From Methylobacterium sp. UNC378MF (GTDB lineage Bacteria; Pseudomonadota; Alphaproteobacteria; Rhizobiales; Beijerinckiaceae), in contig NZ_FMWU01000013.1 in NCBI RefSeq assembly GCF_900103195.1, forward strand, positions 124,001 through 188,000: 64,000 bases of DNA, read 5' to 3'. Numbering within the stretch: position 1 is the first letter of the stretch; each line of letters begins with the position of its first letter. A program made the position numbers and the translations under genes. Below, one piece after another: positions 44,465 to 53,700 of this stretch. The notes beneath the pieces were generated by a model. That model ran no database searches. It was not told where the DNA came from and saw only the letters and a program-made list of their open reading frames with translations.

Positions 44465-44731
44465 TTAGGCAGCGAGCGCCTTCACACGGGCGGCGAGGCG
44501 CGAGACCTTCCGCGAGGCGTTGTTCTTATGAACGATGCCGTGCTGGGCGGCGCGCATCATCTCGGGCTCGGCGGCGCGGAGGGCGGCCAGCGCGTCCTGC
44601 TGGTTGCCGGTGGCGATGGCCTCCTCGACCTTGCGGACGAAGGTCCGCATGCGCGAGCGGCGCGAGCGGTTGATCGCCGTGCGCTTGGCGATCTTGCGGG
44701 TCATCTTCTTGGCCGAAGCGGTGTTGGCCAT
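44465..44731 (-). CDS. rpsT: 30S ribosomal protein S20
   Basis: Primary binder of the 16S rRNA 5' domain during small-subunit assembly. 88 residues, basic and helical, starting [20 protein letters not shown] with the conserved [16 protein letters not shown] and the C-terminal [19 protein letters not shown]. Normal length. It has its own promoter (-35/-10 at 44891-44863) and its own terminator, so it is monocistronic. The adjacent dnaA is a conserved neighbour in this group. Confidence 0.97.
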   Translation of the reverse strand: MANTASAKKMTRKIAKRTAINRSRRSRMRTFVRKVEEAIATGNQQDALAALRAAEPEMMRAAQHGIVHKNNASRKVSRLAARVKALAA

Positions 44732-44862
44732 GTACGTCCTCGTGTTTCTCGTCGGGCGATGCCGACGGGCCGGCTGGGCCGGAAATCGGTCGTCGCGTCA
44801 GGTTGTCTGGCGATGGCCGAGAAGCAGCGCGCGCGAAAACGCGGCCCCTCGGCGAAGCGGTT

Positions 44863-44891
44863 TCTATAGTGAGGGGGGCGCCGCGCGTCAA
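44863..44891 (-). promoter_or_regulatory. Sigma-70 type promoter for rpsT
   Basis: On the minus strand TTGACG (plus 44886-44891) and TATAGA (plus 44863-44868) are separated by exactly 17 bp. The predicted transcript would start near 44856 and carry a leader of about 125 nt before the rpsT ATG, long enough for feedback control by S20. The rest of the 312-bp gap up to ccmB shows nothing else I can name. Confidence 0.7.
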
Positions 44892-45043
44892 CGCGCTCAG
44901 AGGCAAATCCCGATCTCAGGCTTCGGCCACGGCCCAGGACCTGGGAAGCGCTCGGCCTGCCCGACCGTGGTCATCCTGAACGCAGACGGCAGCACAGCCG
45001 GTCCAACGACGAGCGCTGAGCGGCTCACGCAAGCGAGCTTCGA

Positions 45044-45718
45044 CTATTCGGGCCAGCGCAACGCCGCCGCCGCCGCCAGCGTCCCGACCACGGCGGCGAT
45101 CAGCGTCAGCGCCGCCAGCACCGCCAGCGGCACGAGGAACGGCACCGTCCCGCCGCTCGCCGCCTGCGCGGCCGAGACGCCGAAGATCAGCGTCGGGATC
45201 ATCAGCGGCAGGACCAGCACGGCCAGGATCAGGCCGCCCCGGCGAATCGAGGCCGTCAGCGCCGCGCCCACCGCGCCGATGAAGCTCAGAGCCGGCGTGC
45301 CGGCCAGCAGCGTCAGGGCGGTGGCGCCCATGGCGGTGCCGTCGAGGGCCACCAGCAGGCCGAAGAGCGGCGCGGCCAGCGCCAGCGGCAGCCCCGTGGT
45401 CAGCCAGTGCGCCGCGACCTTGGCGAGCACCACCAGTTCGAGGGGCACCGGCGCGGCGGTCATCAGGTCGAGGGAACCGTCCTCCTCGTCGGCCTGGAAC
45501 AGCCGGTCGAGGCCGATCAGCGTCGCCAGCACGGCGGCGAGCCACAGGATTGCCGGGCCGATCCGCGACAGCAAATTGAGATCGGGCCCGAGGGCGAAGG
45601 GCACCAGCGCGACGATCATCAGGAAGAAGACCAGCGACAGGGCGCCGGAGCCGCCGACCCGGCCCGCGAGGCGCAGGTCGCGGGCGATGAGGGCGAGGAG
45701 CGCGCGAATCACGCCCAT
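45044..45718 (-). CDS. ccmB: Heme exporter protein CcmB
   Basis: Membrane subunit of the CcmABCD complex that supplies heme to CcmE during c-type cytochrome maturation. 224 residues with about six hydrophobic helices. The start LLALIARDLRLAGRVGGSG and the loop FQADEEDGSLDLMTAAPVPL are characteristic of CcmB. Its ATG overlaps the 3' end of ccmA by 10 bp, so they are co-translated. ccmC and ccmD, often next in line, are absent from this window. Confidence 0.94.
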   Translation of the reverse strand: MGVIRALLALIARDLRLAGRVGGSGALSLVFFLMIVALVPFALGPDLNLLSRIGPAILWLAAVLATLIGLDRLFQADEEDGSLDLMTAAPVPLELVVLAKVAAHWLTTGLPLALAAPLFGLLVALDGTAMGATALTLLAGTPALSFIGAVGAALTASIRRGGLILAVLVLPLMIPTLIFGVSAAQAASGGTVPFLVPLAVLAALTLIAAVVGTLAAAAALRWPE

Positions 45719-46347
45719 TCCTCCAGCACGTCCGCGACCGGTGCCGCGGCGGCGGTCTCGATGCGCAGCTCAGCCGCGCCGGCGAGGCCGAGGGATTGGT
45801 GGGTGGCGGCGATCACGAGGCCGCCGCCGGCCCGATGGCCCTCCATCAGCTCGGCGAGCACCGCCTGCGAGGCCGTGTCGAGGGCGGCGGTCGGCTCGTC
45901 CAGGAGCCAGAGCGGCCGTGCGCAGACGAGGAGCCGCGCCAGCGCCACGCGCCGCCGCTGGCCGGCCGAGAGATAGGCCACCGGCAGGTCGTGCGCGTGG
46001 CCGAGGCCGAGCCGCTCCAGTGCGGCGCGCGGGTCCAGCCGCGGCGCGCCCAGGAGCCGCTGCGCGAACAGGAGATTCTCCCCCGCCGTCAGGGAGCCCT
46101 TCAGCCCGTCGCGATGGCCAACCACGTGCAGGCATTCGGTCAGGCTCGCTTCGCCGACATCGCCGACCGTGATCCGACCGGAATCGGGACGCAGCCGGCC
46201 CGACAGGATGGCGAGGAGGCTCGACTTGCCCGCGCCGTTCCGCCCGGTCACCGCCAGGGCATCGCCGGGTCCGAGGGCGAAGGACAGATTGGCGAAGATG
46301 CGGCGACCGGAGCGGCGGCAGGCCAGATTGTCCACGCTGAGCCGCAC
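45709..46347 (-). CDS. ccmA: Heme exporter ATP-binding protein CcmA
   Basis: ATPase of the CcmABCD complex that powers release of heme-loaded CcmE. 212 residues from GTG 46347, chosen because the family begins about here (RLSVDNLACRRSGR) and GAGGGCGGGG lies upstream. The open frame goes on to 46629 through unrelated sequence. Walker A GRNGAGKSS (35-43), ABC signature YLSAGQRRRVALARL and Walker B LWLLDEPTAALD are intact. Overlaps ccmB by 10 bp. Divergent from a small plus-strand gene. Confidence 0.94.
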   Translation of the reverse strand: MRLSVDNLACRRSGRRIFANLSFALGPGDALAVTGRNGAGKSSLLAILSGRLRPDSGRITVGDVGEASLTECLHVVGHRDGLKGSLTAGENLLFAQRLLGAPRLDPRAALERLGLGHAHDLPVAYLSAGQRRRVALARLLVCARPLWLLDEPTAALDTASQAVLAELMEGHRAGGGLVIAATHQSLGLAGAAELRIETAAAAPVADVLEEWA

Positions 46348-46474
46348 CCGATACCCCGCCCTCGTTCCGGCACCGCGCGGCCGCTCCGCGAATCGCCGCC
46401 TCCATGCCTGATTGCGCCGCGGAACGGAACCGCACGGCGCAGCTGCGCTTTCGTTCTGCAACGGAGGATTGCCC

Positions 46475-46660
46475 ATGGCCGAGGCGAGAAACCCGAGCGA
46501 GACCGAGGTTGCCGCAACGCCCGACGCGGTGGCCGGACGCGCGAAGGTCGAGGCGCGCATGGCGCAGTGCACCCCCGAGGAGCAGACGGCGTTCTGGGAG
46601 GCGGTCGGCCGGTGCTTCGGCGGCGGCAAGCCGCCAGCGATGAAGCCGGCCTCCGGCTGA
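46475..46660 (+). CDS. Small protein of unknown function (61 aa)
   Basis: ATG 46475 has a strong ribosome site (ACGGAGGA) at good distance. The product is soluble: MAEARNPSETEVAATPDAV followed by a helix AKVEARMAQCTPEEQTAFWE and a short VGRCFGGGK segment with a second Cys. No known domain is recognised. It diverges from ccmA and ends directly against the stop of the convergent TrmJ gene (46660/46661). Confidence 0.7.
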   Translation: MAEARNPSETEVAATPDAVAGRAKVEARMAQCTPEEQTAFWEAVGRCFGGGKPPAMKPASG

Positions 46661-47446
46661 TCAGCCGCTCTTCCGCGTCAGGGCCCGCAGCGCCCCGCGG
46701 AACGTCCGGACGTCCTGCTCGGTCAAGCTCATGCGGTGGAGCATGTCGCGCATGTTGCGGGCGATGATCTCCTTCTTCTCCGGCGGGTAGAAGCCGGCCT
46801 CGTCGAGCGCCGCCTCCAGGCTCCCGAACAGCGCGATCAGCGCCTCGCGGGTCGCCGGCGGCGAGAGCAGCTCGCCCGTGAAGGGCAGCTGCGCCCGCCC
46901 GCTCGCCTGCCGCCACGCGTAGCCGACCAGCAGGACCGCCTGCGCCAAGTTGAGCGAGGGGAAATCCGGGGAAACCGGGAAGGTGATGATCGCGTCGGCG
47001 AGGGACACCTCGTCGTTGGTGAGCCCGACCCGCTCGCGGCCGAACATCACCGCGGTGCGCTGGCCATCCCGGGTCACGAGTTCGCCCATGGCCTCCTCGG
47101 GTGCGAAGACCCGCTTCATCTGCCCGCGCTCGCGTGCCGTGGTCGCCAGCACGTACCGGCAATCCGCGATGGCCTCGGCGACGCTGCCGTAGATCGTGGC
47201 GCCGTCCAGAACGTGCGTCGCGCCCGAGGCCGCCTCGCGGACGCCCTTCTTGGGCCAGCCGTTCTTCGGGTTGACGAGGCGCAGCTCCGACAACCCGAAA
47301 TTCGCCATGGCGCGGGCGGTCATGCCGATATTCTCGGCAAGCTGCGGCTCCACCAGGATCACCGCGGGGGCGATCCCGGGCGGCAGTTCGGTGACCTTCC
47401 TGCGGGCATCCTCGGGGGCGTCGCCCCGTGCGTCTCGGCTCGTCAT
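46661..47446 (-). CDS. trmJ: tRNA (cytidine/uridine-32-2'-O) methyltransferase, TrmJ type
   Basis: SPOUT-class SAM methyltransferase that methylates the 2'-hydroxyl of nucleotide 32 in tRNA anticodon loops. 261 residues from ATG 47446. Motifs are AVILVEPQLAENIGMTARAM (motif 1, Asn in the ENIG), VMFGRERVGLTNDE (motif 2) and SLNLAQAVLLVGYAW (motif 3, the trefoil knot). The C-terminal extension with FYPPEKKEIIARNMRDMLHR is seen in TrmJ but not in the shorter TrmL. Divergent from icd with a 206-bp gap. Confidence 0.9.
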   Translation of the reverse strand: MTSRDARGDAPEDARRKVTELPPGIAPAVILVEPQLAENIGMTARAMANFGLSELRLVNPKNGWPKKGVREAASGATHVLDGATIYGSVAEAIADCRYVLATTARERGQMKRVFAPEEAMGELVTRDGQRTAVMFGRERVGLTNDEVSLADAIITFPVSPDFPSLNLAQAVLLVGYAWRQASGRAQLPFTGELLSPPATREALIALFGSLEAALDEAGFYPPEKKEIIARNMRDMLHRMSLTEQDVRTFRGALRALTRKSG

Positions 47447-47652
47447 GGCGGCCGTCTGGCATGACGAACCCGCGCCCGTCGAGGGGCGAGTGACGATGCC
47501 GCCCGGATGACAGCGCGCGCCTTCCGTCGCCGGATGGCCCGCGCTATGTCGCGGGGCGATTCCGGCCCGGGGCGCCCGACAGGGCTCCCGGGACAACGAC
47601 CGCACGGCCCTTGCATGCCGTGCGCGGGGACAACGCGGGAAGGCATCGGTCC

Positions 47653-48867
47653 ATGGCGAAGATCAAGGTAGCGAACCCCGTCGTCGAGCTCGACGGCGAC
47701 GAGATGACCCGGATCATCTGGGCCGAGATCAAGAACAAGCTCATCCACCCCTATCTCGACGTCGACCTCGAGTACTACGACCTCGGCGTCGAGCACCGCG
47801 ACGCCACCAACGACAAGGTGACGGTCGACGCCGCCGAGGCGATCAAGCGCCACGGCGTCGGCGTGAAGTGCGCCACCATCACCCCCGACGAGCAGCGGGT
47901 GCAGGAATTCGGCCTCAAGGAGATGTGGCGCTCGCCCAACGGCACGATCCGCAACATCCTCGGCGGCGTGATCTTCCGCGAGCCGATCATCTGCAAGAAC
48001 GTGCCCCGCCTCGTGCCCGGCTGGACCCAGCCCTTCGTGATCGGCCGCCACGCCTACGGCGATCAGTACCGCGCCACCGACTTCAAGGTGCCCGGCAAGG
48101 GCCGCCTGACCATCAAGTTCGAGGGTGACGACGGCACGGTCATCGAGAAGGAGGTGTTCAAGTTCCCCGACGCCGGCGTCGCCATGTCGATGTACAACCT
48201 CGATCAGTCGATCATCGACTTCGCCCGCGCCTCGATGAACTACGGCCTCGCGCGCAAGTACCCGGTCTACCTGTCGACCAAGAACACCATCCTCAAGGCC
48301 TATGACGGACGGTTCAAGGACCTGTTCCAGAAGGTCTACGAGGAGGAGTTCGAGGCCAAGTTCAAGCCCCTCGGCATCACCTACGAGCACCGCCTGATCG
48401 ACGACATGGTCGCCTCGTGCCTGAAGTGGTCGGGCGGCTACGTCTGGGCCTGCAAGAACTACGACGGCGACGTCCAGTCCGACACGGCCGCGCAGGGCTT
48501 CGGCTCGCTCGGCCTGATGACCTCCGTGCTGATGACGCCGGACGGCCAGACTGTCGAAGCCGAGGCCGCCCACGGCACCGTCACCCGCCACTACCGCGAG
48601 CACCAGAAGGGCCGCGAGACCTCGACCAACTCGATCGCGTCGATCTTCGCCTGGACCCGTGGCCTGTCGCACCGCGCCAAGCTCGACGGCAACGACGATC
48701 TCGCCAAGTTCTCCGCGACCCTCGAGAAGGTCTGCGTCGACACGGTCGAGGCCGGCTTCATGACCAAGGACCTCGCGCTCCTCGTCGGGCCGGACCAGAA
48801 GTGGCTCTCGACCACCGGCTTCCTCGACAAGGTCGATCAGAACCTGAAGACGGCGATGGGCGCCTGA
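47653..48867 (+). CDS. icd: NADP-dependent isocitrate dehydrogenase
   Basis: Oxidatively decarboxylates isocitrate to 2-oxoglutarate in the TCA cycle, also making the carbon skeleton used by glutamate synthase (gltBD, this window). 404 residues of the dimeric type II family (mitochondrial-like): [39 protein letters not shown] with the substrate Ser/Asn/Arg, the metal-binding Asp residues in [20 protein letters not shown] (one run split by DD), and the NADP loop [16 protein letters not shown]. The ATG at 47653 starts the conserved N-terminus. A strong terminator follows. Confidence 0.97.
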   Translation: MAKIKVANPVVELDGDEMTRIIWAEIKNKLIHPYLDVDLEYYDLGVEHRDATNDKVTVDAAEAIKRHGVGVKCATITPDEQRVQEFGLKEMWRSPNGTIRNILGGVIFREPIICKNVPRLVPGWTQPFVIGRHAYGDQYRATDFKVPGKGRLTIKFEGDDGTVIEKEVFKFPDAGVAMSMYNLDQSIIDFARASMNYGLARKYPVYLSTKNTILKAYDGRFKDLFQKVYEEEFEAKFKPLGITYEHRLIDDMVASCLKWSGGYVWACKNYDGDVQSDTAAQGFGSLGLMTSVLMTPDGQTVEAEAAHGTVTRHYREHQKGRETSTNSIASIFAWTRGLSHRAKLDGNDDLAKFSATLEKVCVDTVEAGFMTKDLALLVGPDQKWLSTTGFLDKVDQNLKTAMGA

Positions 48868-48890
48868 GGCTCCCGCACCGGCGCGAGACG

Positions 48891-48922
48891 CGGCGGGCGT
48901 CCTCCGGGGCGCCCGCCGTTTT
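48891..48922 (+). terminator. Intrinsic terminator after icd
   Basis: A 9-bp stem CGGCGGGCG / CGCCCGCCG with a 10-base loop, followed by TTTT, 24 bp after the icd stop. Confidence 0.82.
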
Positions 48923-48949
48923 CGTATCCGCGTTCCGCCGGCGGCCGCC

Positions 48950-49216
48950 TCACGCGCCGCTTGCGCGCTCCTGCGGACAGGACTCCGCCAGGGCCCGGGC
49001 AACCTCGAGAAGCAGGAGATCGATGGCGGCCCGCAGCAGCGGGTCTCCGACCGTGTCGACGAGTTCGCGGACCCGCAGCCACTGCGCGGCGAGCGCGTCC
49101 AGCGCGTTATCCTTGCGGTCGAAGATCATGGTCAGGCCGCCAGGTAAGCGGGTTCGGAGATCAGGATCGAGCGCGGCGTAGCGATCCGCGTTGGCGGGGG
49201 TGGCGATTTGGATCAC
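48950..49216 (-). CDS. Small hypothetical protein
   Basis: 88 residues, acidic-neutral and helical: IQIATPANADRYAALDPDLR, GGLTMIFDRKDNALDALAAQ and LLRAAIDLLLLEVARALAES. The composition is that of a real soluble protein. The start is GTG 49216 with only a weak ribosome site. No family is recognised. Convergent with icd. Confidence 0.55.
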   Translation of the reverse strand: MIQIATPANADRYAALDPDLRTRLPGGLTMIFDRKDNALDALAAQWLRVRELVDTVGDPLLRAAIDLLLLEVARALAESCPQERASGA

Positions 49217-49388
49217 GAAGAAATCTCACGTTGACAAGGCGTGGGTTGTCTTCGTTCCGCGAGGGCCCGGATACTGCGAGAAACCGCAGGGTTCCGGCCG
49301 GTAAGTCTCCATGTCGACAGGTACTTGCCGCGATGCGAGCCGTTGCGATCGCCGCGCGCGGACGGGCTGTTCTGCCCCCCTGCCGTCT

Positions 49389-49743
49389 CTAAGTTGTCGG
49401 TCCGGCCCGGAGCGCCTGCGCCACGGCGCTCCAGTCGAACGGCGTCGCGCTGGTGCAGAGCCGGCGGGTCATGGCGGGCATAGCCCTGCGTCACAGACCG
49501 GCGGCCCCATCCCTCCGGCATGGTGTTCGCCAGCACGAAGCCAGCCTGCCGCTGCGCCGGAAGGGCGGGTTCCGCGACGATCCCGGCCATGGTGTACGAG
49601 CACCCGTAGCGAGCGAAGGCGCCGACAAGCAGGTGCGCGATCTCGTCGGCCGAGGCGGCACGCTCCAGATCGCGCAACACGCTGGAGGTCCGGTCCAACT
49701 GCTTCGAATGCGGCGTGCCCGATCTCGAAATTGATGCACGCAT
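49389..49743 (-). pseudogene. LuxR-type autoinducer-binding domain, frameshifted and lacking its HTH
   Basis: From ATG 49743 the frame reads like the N-terminal sensor domain of a LuxR-type regulator (SSVLRDLERAASADEIAHLL, FARYGCSYTMAGIV, MPEGWGRRSVTQGYARHDP). After YARHDP (near 49465) it turns to nonsense, while the neighbouring frame continues RRLCTSATPFDWSAVAQALR and stops at TAG (49389). PFDWSAV is what this family normally has here, so a one-base loss (or equivalent) has split the gene. No GerE-type DNA-binding domain follows in any frame. The product would be non-functional as a regulator. Confidence 0.72.
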
Positions 49744-49866
49744 TGCGACAAATGATAGGTCGAGCGCAACCTGAGGATGGAATCCTGGACGCTGAAAGGC
49801 TAAGGTCGCGCCGGGAAGCTCCACCGTTCGACACGGTCCAGGGGGTGGCGTGCGAGTTTCAGCGGC

Positions 49867-50091
49867 ATGACAGACGACGTGACCCCGCCCACGACACGCT
49901 GGCTGCTGGAACGGATCGCAGCCACTCTGAATGTCGGTCCGACCTATTTCCTGCAGGCGGATCGGCTCGCGGAAGCGGATCAGACCGACCGTGAATGCGC
50001 GGAGGTCACCGCGCTGTTCCGGGCGATCAGGTCGCCGGCGCGCCGCAACGCCGTGCTGAACCTCCTGCGGGAGATGACCCGCGAATCCTGA
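49867..50091 (+). CDS. C-terminal remnant of an XRE-type regulator (74 aa)
   Basis: TPPTTRWLLERIAATLNVGP followed by TYFLQ and ALFRAIRSPARRNAVLNLLR is the shape of the end of many alphaproteobacterial XRE regulators (last HTH helix, PxxYF turn, then a short helical tail). The N-terminal helix-turn-helix is missing in this frame. An upstream stretch in another frame (GVACEFQRHDRRR, near 49840) could be its decayed part. It may still be translated from ATG 49867, but ribosome-site support is weak. It lies 123 bp from the decayed LuxR-type gene on the opposite strand. Confidence 0.55.
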   Translation: MTDDVTPPTTRWLLERIAATLNVGPTYFLQADRLAEADQTDRECAEVTALFRAIRSPARRNAVLNLLREMTRES

Positions 50092-50130
50092 CGGCTTGCG
50101 CACGACCCCCGCAGGGTTCAGCGCCCGGCC

Positions 50131-50568
50131 TCAGGCCGCCACGAGCAGCGCAGCCCCGGCAACGCCCGAGAGGACCAGGCGCAGACGACCGAGCCAGAGC
50201 GGCGCGAGTCCGCGACGGGGCAGATCCTGATCGATCAGCCCCCAGGCGAGCACCAGACCGCCGAGGATGCGCAGATCCCACGGTGCGGGCGCCGCCATCG
50301 CGGCCCAGGCCACCAGGGATGGGACAATGGCCACGAGATAATCGCCGTTGCCGCCGTTGCGCGCCGCAGCGGCACCCCAGCGGATCCCGCCCAGGAACGA
50401 GGCGATCACGGCTCCATAGGCCGACAGGATGGTGCGCGGCGACAGGCCGATGCTGCTCAGGCCGCCATCGGTACCCGAGACGGCCAGGGCCGCGAAGCCG
50501 AGGAAGGGGATGAGCCCGGCAACGCCGAGTACCACGGCGCTGAGCGGGACAGAGTTCCGGTGCGCCAT
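50131..50568 (-). CDS. DUF3429 membrane protein
   Basis: 145 residues from ATG 50568, preceded by GGAGGATGG. Five hydrophobic helices are likely (LSAVVLGVAGLIPFLGFAAL; LSAYGAVIASFLGGIRWGAA; YLVAIVPSLVAWAAMAA; ILGGLVLAWGLI; LVLSGVAGAALLVAA). The SFLGGIRWG motif is typical of DUF3429, an inner-membrane family without known function. 138 bp downstream of the PodJ-like gene on the same strand. Confidence 0.85.
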   Translation of the reverse strand: MAHRNSVPLSAVVLGVAGLIPFLGFAALAVSGTDGGLSSIGLSPRTILSAYGAVIASFLGGIRWGAAAARNGGNGDYLVAIVPSLVAWAAMAAPAPWDLRILGGLVLAWGLIDQDLPRRGLAPLWLGRLRLVLSGVAGAALLVAA

Positions 50569-50706
50569 CCATCCTCCGGGCGTCGGCAAGCGTTGGCGAC
50601 CCACGCGATCCGACCCCCGGTCCGACGCCGCCATGCTGCAGCGTTCCCGCATCGCCGCACGGTGGTCAAGGTCGAAGCCGCGGTGGGCCCAGGTGCCGGA
50701 CCGGCC

Positions 50707-53700
50707 TCAGCCCCGACGCGGCGGGGCGGCGGCCGGCACGGCGCTGGGCAGCGGCGCGCCGAGCAGGGACATCGGGGCCGTGACGGTGGCCTTCGGCGCG
50801 GGTGGCTCGTTGACCGCCGCGTCAATCTTTCGCGGCTTGAAGTTCGCCGCGAGGCTCTTGGCGCTGGCGAGATCGGCGGGGCTCAGCTTGTTGGCCACGT
50901 CGTCGCGCTTCTTCCCGGCATCGTCATCGCCCTGGCTCGCGGCAGCCGAGAACCACGCGTAGGACTGAACGAGATCCTGCGTCAGGCCGAGGCCCCGCGC
51001 GTAGAGGACGCCAAGATTGTACTGGCTGTCACGGACGCCGAATTCGGCGCCCTGGCGGAACCACGAAGCCGCGGACGCAAAGTCCGGCTTGCCGTTCGCG
51101 CCGGGATTCTCGGCGTAGAGCACCGCCAGATTGTGCATGGAGCGGGCATGACCCTGCTCGGCGGCCCGGCCGTACCACAGCTTCGCCTTGTCGAGGTCGC
51201 GGACGAGGCCCGAACCCTTCTCGTAATGGCCCGCGAGCTTGTACTGGGCCGGGGCGTAGCCGGCAGAGGCCAACTTCTCGTAGAGCTTGGCCGCGACCGA
51301 GAGGTCGCGCGGCATGCCGCGGCCGTCGGCTTCCCGGGTGGCGAGGTCCCAGATCGCCGTGCCGTCGCCGTCCAGCGCGGCGAGCTTCACCTTGGCCAGA
51401 GCCGGAGGCAGGTTGGCGAGATCGGCCTGCAGGCTGTTCATCCCGGAGACCTGGGGCACCGCCGGCTTGGCGTCGGGACGGGCCTCGGCGGGCGCGGGAT
51501 TGGGCAGGGCCTGCGTCGTGGTCGGATCGGACACGGCCGGCTTCGCCTCCGTGACATCCTTGCCCGCCTCCTTCGGAGCTGGCTTCTGGACATCCGCGGC
51601 ATCGTCGCGGGATGGCGCACTCTGGCTCGTCGGAGGTGCCGCCCGCGGCTCGTCCGCGCCGCGCATGGTGATTGCCTGGAGCGCGCCCAATGCCAGCACG
51701 ATGGCGGCGAGCCCGAGCAGCAGCGGCCGGCGGCGGCGATCGATCTCGGCGCGCAGCCGACCGAGGCGCCCGGTCGTCGCCCCTGGAACCGCCGCGGCCC
51801 GATCCCCCCGCGCCTCACGGCGCTCCGCCGGAGCTTCGGCGGCGAGTTCCGCCTGCGCGGCCTGGGCAGCACGGCGCGCGGCGGCGATGAAGCTGGTCTT
51901 GATGTCGTTCTCGGACTTCGGCTCGACCGCGGTCCGTGCAGCGGCGACGTCGCCGGGACGCTCCTGCGCCGGCCGGCGGGCGGACGGCTCCCGGACCGTG
52001 CGCGGCTCGCGCGTGGGCCGGCCGCTGCCGGGCTCCAGCAGGTCGTCGAGGCGCGCAGCCTCGACGCCGTCGCGTCGCGGCTTGGCGCGCGCTCCGGCGG
52101 GGACGAGGGGCACCTCCTGGCTCGTCGACGACATCAGGCGCTCGTCGAGGGACGGAGCCCGCGTCGAAGCCGCCTCGGCCGGGCCGAGCCGGACGAGGAG
52201 GCGCTCGAGCGCCGACTGAACCCCGTCGAGGGTTGCGCCGAGCCGCTGATCGGACGCGACCTGACGGGCCTGCATGTCCGCCAAGCTGGCGCGCAGGAGA
52301 CCGATCTCGCCGGTTTCGGCCGTGCCGAGGCCGGTAGTCTGGAGGGTCTGAGCCACCGCGTTGCGGGCGGCGCGCTCCACGACGGCCTCGCTCGGCGCGG
52401 AGTCCCGAAGCGCCGTCACCTGCCGCAGCAGGTCGCCCATGGTCCGTTCCAGACCGGCCAGGGCCGGATCGGCGCTGTGCGGGGCATCGAGGCGGCCGGC
52501 CAGCGAGACGACCTGCCGCTCCAAGGCGTCGAGGCCCTCGTGCTCGGACCGGGTGCCGACTTGGTCGACCTTCTCGGCGAGGCTGCGCAGCATGGCGTGA
52601 ATGGAGGCCATGTCGCCCGAACGAGCGATGTTCGCGTCGCCCGCACGCTCGGACCAGTCGTCGCGCGCGCAGAGCACGTCGACCTTCTCGGCGAGCGACT
52701 GGATCTGCTCCGCCAGCGCAGCGGGCGCAGCGATCTTCACGTCGCTGCGGATCTCCTCGAGGATCGGCCGCAGGTCCGGACCCGCACCCATGCGCTGAAG
52801 CTGCGCGATCTGCGCGCTCACTGCCTGGAGGCTCTGCGCGAGGCCCTGGATCCGCTCCGGGCCGGCGAGCGCGCCGATCTGGCGGCGGATCTCCTCAAGC
52901 TCGGCGAACAGGCCGGCGAGGGTGTGATCGTCCGCATCGGCGGCGCGCGTCGCCGCCGCCGAGTCGAGGCGCTCGGCCAGACGGCGGACATCCTCGGCGA
53001 CGCGGCTGTGGACGTTCTCCGCCACCTCCTCGGCCAGGCGCTCGACCTGGGCCCGGACCTGCTCGATCGGGACTGCGATGGCGGTGAGATCGGTGCCCGC
53101 CTGCGCCCGCTCGATGCCGCTCGCCAGGGAGACGACGGCCTGCTCGAGGGCGCCGATGTCCCGGCTCGTCGCCAGCTGGTTGATCGCCTCGCGCAGGCGC
53201 GTGGTCTCCTGCTGAAGCTCGATCAGGGCGGCCGACGGCGCGACGCCCTCCTCGATGCGCGCCTCGAGGCGGCGGGCGAGGTCCAGGCGCATGCTGGCGA
53301 CGACGCCGCCGTCGGCCGACACCGCGCCGGTGCCCGGCTCGCCGGCCTCCGCCAATTCGCGCTGGCGCTGACGGATATCCTGGACCGCGCTGCGGATATC
53401 GGCTGCGGCGGGGCGCGCGCGGCGGCCGGGCTGGCGTGTCGCGGCGACCTGATCGCCGAGCTGGGACATGCGGCGCTCGATATCGCCGAGCCGCTCGGTC
53501 ACCTGCTGGACGGGGGCGGCCTTCAGGGCCCGCTCGATCCGCGCCTCGATCTCGGCGAGCCGCCGCGCCTCGGCCTCCTGCGCGGCGCGCCGCTCGTGGT
53601 CGAGGGCGCGGTCGAGCCCGTCCAGGCGGTCCATCAAAGCGGCGATGCCCTGGCCGTAACCGTCGGCGCGGGGTGGGGGAGCATGCGCCGGATGGTCGGA

